Shown: one piece after another, positions 25,667 to 27,865 of the stretch
Numbering within the stretch: the stretch's first letter is position 1
Layout: each line of letters opens with the position of its first letter
Source: an uncultured Verrucomicrobiota bacterium
GTDB lineage: Bacteria > Verrucomicrobiota > Verrucomicrobiia > Chthoniobacterales > SZAS-18
Assembly (NCBI GenBank): GCA_937871685.1
Contig: CALMOL010000023.1
Location: forward strand, 2,170 to 30,034
Reading direction: 5' to 3'
DNA length: 27,865 nucleotides
The notes under the pieces: generated by a model
What the model saw: only the letters and a program-made list of their open reading frames with translations
The model's database searches: none
Told to the model about the DNA's origin: nothing
Position numbers and translations under genes: made by a program

Positions 25667-26539
25667 TCAGGCGCCGCGTCTGGCCCGGCGCGCTTTCGCT
25701 CGCCGCGCGGCCACGGCGGCCAACCCGGCGACCGTGACCAAGACTGCGGTCCCCGGCTCCGGGATCACCACCGCCGCCTCGAACGACGCTGGCACGTTCG
25801 GCCCGCCGATCGTCCCCAGGCTCGTCAGGTTCCCGTTCGTCAGGTTGATCTGGTAGAGCGTCCGGTTGCTCGAGTCGATCCCATACAGGTTCACCCCGTT
25901 CCCGAACGACAGCAGGTTCGCGTAGATGGAAGCAGATCCCCCGCCGTTGCCGAGGAATGTCGCCGCCCCGGTGGACGTGTTCAGCCGGTAAAGCCCGTTC
26001 CCGCTTCCGGTCCCGAGCGTGTCGAGCGTCGCATACAGGGAGCCGCCGGCGAACGCCATCCGCCCGACGTCGGGAAAGTATTCGGAAGCCCCGGTCCCCC
26101 CGACGACCGTCGCCGCCGCGGTCGAGGGGTTGAGCGTCCGCAGCGTGTCGTCGCCGTAATAGGTCGTGTAAAGCGTGGCGTTGCCGAGGTTGAACGCGAT
26201 CCCGACGTAGTCCGCCTGGCCAGACCCCGCGTTGATCGTGCCAACGGTCGCGTTTGCCCCCGTGGCGAGGTTGACCGTAAGCAATGCGGCCGAACCGGCG
26301 AACCGGGCGATGCCATACCCCGCGCTTCCCGACCCGCTGGAGGTGAGGCCCGTGATCGCAATGTTCTGAAAGGCGTTGCTGGAGATCTGCGTGTAGGAGT
26401 TGGTGGGAGAGGCCAGGTTGAAGAAGCCATATTGGCCGGAGTCGCCCACCACCCCCACGAACTGGGCCAGCGCCGGGGCCGGAGCGGTCAGCGTCAGGGC
26501 GACAAAGGCGGCGGCGAAAAGACGGGCGGTCGAGGCCAT
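25667..26539 (-). CDS. PEP-CTERM sorted extracellular protein, beta-propeller-like
   Basis: This protein has 290 residues from ATG 26539, chosen because a signal peptide begins there (MASTARLFAAAFVALTLTAPAPALA-Q) and a GGAAAG-like GGAAAG/GGAAAGAAT region precedes it at about -12 (GGAAAG). The mature part repeats short segments ending in LYxxxxGT, such as LYRLNTSTGAATFLG and LYQINLTNGNLTSLG, as in beta-propeller proteins of the DUF4394 kind. The C-terminus is a PEP-CTERM sorting signal: PEPGTAVLV at 260-268, a hydrophobic helix, then a basic tail RRAKARRARRGA. Such proteins are recognised by exosortase and sent to the cell surface or exopolysaccharide. No exosortase gene is in the window. The nearest gene upstream on the same strand is the sigma-54 activator, 79 bp away. 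Confidence 0.88.
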   Translation of the reverse strand: MASTARLFAAAFVALTLTAPAPALAQFVGVVGDSGQYGFFNLASPTNSYTQISSNAFQNIAITGLTSSGSGSAGYGIARFAGSAALLTVNLATGANATVGTINAGSGQADYVGIAFNLGNATLYTTYYGDDTLRTLNPSTAAATVVGGTGASEYFPDVGRMAFAGGSLYATLDTLGTGSGNGLYRLNTSTGAATFLGNGGGSASIYANLLSFGNGVNLYGIDSSNRTLYQINLTNGNLTSLGTIGGPNVPASFEAAVVIPEPGTAVLVTVAGLAAVAARRAKARRARRGA

Positions 26540-26618
26540 GGGTGGATTCTTTCCAAGAAAACGCAGGTTCACCAGACAATTCTTGGACTCAAGCCCGTCG
26601 GCACCCAGCCCGCGCCGT

Positions 26619-27692
26619 TCACGGCTCGCCACCATACTTCCGGAACAGCCCGCGGAACTGATCGTAGCTCAGACCGAGCAGCTCGGCCGCGCGACGCTGA
26701 TGGTGCTTGGCCTGCTCGAGCGCGGCGCGCACGAGACGGCGCTCGGCGGCGTCCATCTCGGCGGAAAAATCGCAAGGAAGCGCCGGCTTGTCCGCGGCGG
26801 GATCGCGCGGCGGCGGAGCGGGAACGCGCATGTCGCCCCCGCGCGTCGGTGGGACCTCCAATCTCAACGCGAAGGGCGCCGCGAACGGATCCAGGCAAAC
26901 CTCGCTCACGCTGCCGCCGGTTTCCGCGGAGCGATGGACGGCGCGCTCCACGACGTTCTTCAACTCGCGCACATTGCCCGGCCAGTCGTGCGCAAGGAGC
27001 GCATCGAGCGCCGGCTTGGCGAAGGCGGGCGCCGCGCCCAGTTCCAGCTCCGACGCCATGCGAGCAGCGAAGTGCCGCGCGAGCAGCATCACGTCCCCGG
27101 CGCGCCCGCGCAGCGGCGGAAGGAAGAGCACCTCGAAGGCGAGGCGGTCGAGCAGGTCGCGCTTGAATCGCCCCGCGTCGGCCAGCGCGGGCAGGTCGGC
27201 ATTCGTCGCGGCCACGAGTCGCACGTCCACCTCCACCGGCTCGCTCGCACCCACGCGCTCAAAGGTGCCGTATTCCACCGCGCGCAGAATCTTCTCCTGC
27301 ACCTCGCCGGGCATCAGGCCGATCTCGTCGAGGAACAAAGTGCCGCCGTTCGCCGTCTCGAAGCGCCCCCGCCGCGCGCGCGCGGCCCCGGTGAACGCGC
27401 CCGCCTCGTGCCCAAAAAGTTCGCTCTCCAGCAAGCTCGGCGAGAGCGCGGCGCAGTGCATCTTCACGAAGGGCCCGCCCCAGCGCGGCGACAAGTAGTG
27501 CAGGCGCGCCGCCGCCAGCTCCTTGCCCGTGCCGCGCTCGCCGATGAGCAGCACTGGACGCGACACTTTCGCCGTCCGTGCGAGCCGCTGCTGGAAGTCG
27601 AGGAATTCCTCCGAGCTTCCCAATGCCTCGGTCGGCGCGCCAGCGGGTGAGAGCACTTTGGTGGAACGCACGAAGGCAGAGGGACTCGGCAT
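26619..27692 (-). CDS. Sigma-54-dependent transcriptional activator, PspF-like (no receiver domain)
   Basis: This 357-residue protein begins almost directly with the AAA+ domain and has no N-terminal sensory domain, the architecture of PspF. Walker A is GERGTGKE (51-58), the sigma-54-contacting loop is GAFTGA (98-103), and Walker B is GGTLFLDEIG (116-125). An arginine-finger region (RFKRDLLDRLAFEVLFLPPLRGR) and the HDWPGNVRELKNVVERAV segment follow. A linker of about 60 residues leads to a Fis-type helix-turn-helix (RRAAELLGLSYDQFRGLFRKYG). It should bind an upstream enhancer and open sigma-54 promoters. A near-perfect -24/-12 site lies beyond its 5' end, pointing the other way, which fits a divergent pspA-type operon. 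The exact target is not in the window, so a pspF symbol is not given. Confidence 0.92.
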   Translation of the reverse strand: MPSPSAFVRSTKVLSPAGAPTEALGSSEEFLDFQQRLARTAKVSRPVLLIGERGTGKELAAARLHYLSPRWGGPFVKMHCAALSPSLLESELFGHEAGAFTGAARARRGRFETANGGTLFLDEIGLMPGEVQEKILRAVEYGTFERVGASEPVEVDVRLVAATNADLPALADAGRFKRDLLDRLAFEVLFLPPLRGRAGDVMLLARHFAARMASELELGAAPAFAKPALDALLAHDWPGNVRELKNVVERAVHRSAETGGSVSEVCLDPFAAPFALRLEVPPTRGGDMRVPAPPPRDPAADKPALPCDFSAEMDAAERRLVRAALEQAKHHQRRAAELLGLSYDQFRGLFRKYGGEP

Positions 27693-27817
27693 CGGCGATT
27701 TCTACCAAAGGTCGGCCGAAAGTGCCACCACAAGCTTCGCCCCTCACGTCGAACAAAAAAATCTTTCACTCGATTTCACTCTGGTTTTGGGGGCCATCTA
27801 GGGGCAAAAAACACGCG

Positions 27818-27834
27818 CTGGCACCAGCGTTGCT
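27818..27834 (+). promoter_or_regulatory. Sigma-54 (-24/-12) promoter reading out of the right edge
   Basis: CTGGCAC, 5 nt (AGCGT within CAGCG), TTGCT matches the consensus TGGCAC-N5-TTGC with correct GG-N10-GC spacing (27819-27833). It lies 126 bp from the start of the divergent PspF-like activator. The start site would be near 27845, so the controlled gene begins at or beyond the window edge. The 27693-27817 interval would hold the enhancer sites. Confidence 0.75.
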
Positions 27835-27865
27835 AAATGGGCAGTCGAACCCCGCAACGCCATGC

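Noticed and set aside
25575..26579. N-terminal extension of ParB to 653 residues
   Set aside because: The canonical ParB start MAKNVLGRGLGSL is at 25574 and the extension is antisense-like frame over the PEP-CTERM gene.

Overview
The window reads as a chromosomal segment of a high-GC Gram-negative bacterium, most likely a member of the Verrucomicrobiota. The clues are a PEP-CTERM surface protein, two pilin-like proteins with the FTLVEIMIVVAIIALLAAIA start and an FLRARKRSQ-type helix, TMTC-like membrane glycosyltransferases with TPR tails, Kdo/heptose (LPS) genes, and intergenic 'TTAGCCACRGAGGC' repeats. The phylum is inferred from gene style, since there is no rRNA in the window.

Layout. 1-3080: a partial PrsW-like membrane protease with a C-terminal zinc ribbon (minus strand), divergent from acetoacetyl-CoA synthetase (plus). 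3323-9877: an accessory-looking block. It holds a DUF2235 alpha/beta hydrolase, a 78-codon minus-strand reading frame with its own terminator, a degenerate array of 21-bp dyad-symmetric units that stays in register for about 546 bp, a cluster of small hairpins, and a 1300-residue signalling protein (DUF4062-like N-terminus, nSTAND NTPase, membrane segment, TPR-like repeats). 9909-13112 (minus): gmhB, kdsB and pyrG, supplying heptose phosphate, CMP-Kdo and CTP for the LPS core. 13197-17835 (minus): an FAD oxidoreductase of the UDP-galactopyranose-mutase type, a TMTC-like glycosyltransferase, and two paralogous pilin-like genes, each with its own terminator. The upstream pilin has a candidate sigma-54 promoter. 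18132-23478 (plus): three overlapping genes for large membrane proteins of the GT-C/TMTC type, ending inside an antisense tRNA-Arg. 23581-27692 (minus): a glutaminyl-cyclase-like M28 lipoprotein coupled to parB, a PEP-CTERM beta-propeller-like protein, and a PspF-like sigma-54 activator. A strong -24/-12 promoter points out of the window on the other side of that activator.

Working together. The pilin pair is flanked on both sides by membrane glycosyltransferases, which suggests glycosylated pili or a dedicated glycan export/modification locus. gmhB, kdsB and pyrG make nucleotide-activated LPS precursors. The PspF-like activator and its outward sigma-54 promoter look like one half of a phage-shock or envelope-stress module. 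The best candidate for something undescribed is 3323-9877: a phospholipase-like hydrolase and a membrane-anchored nSTAND protein separated by about 1.5 kb of phased 21-bp repeats and hairpins.
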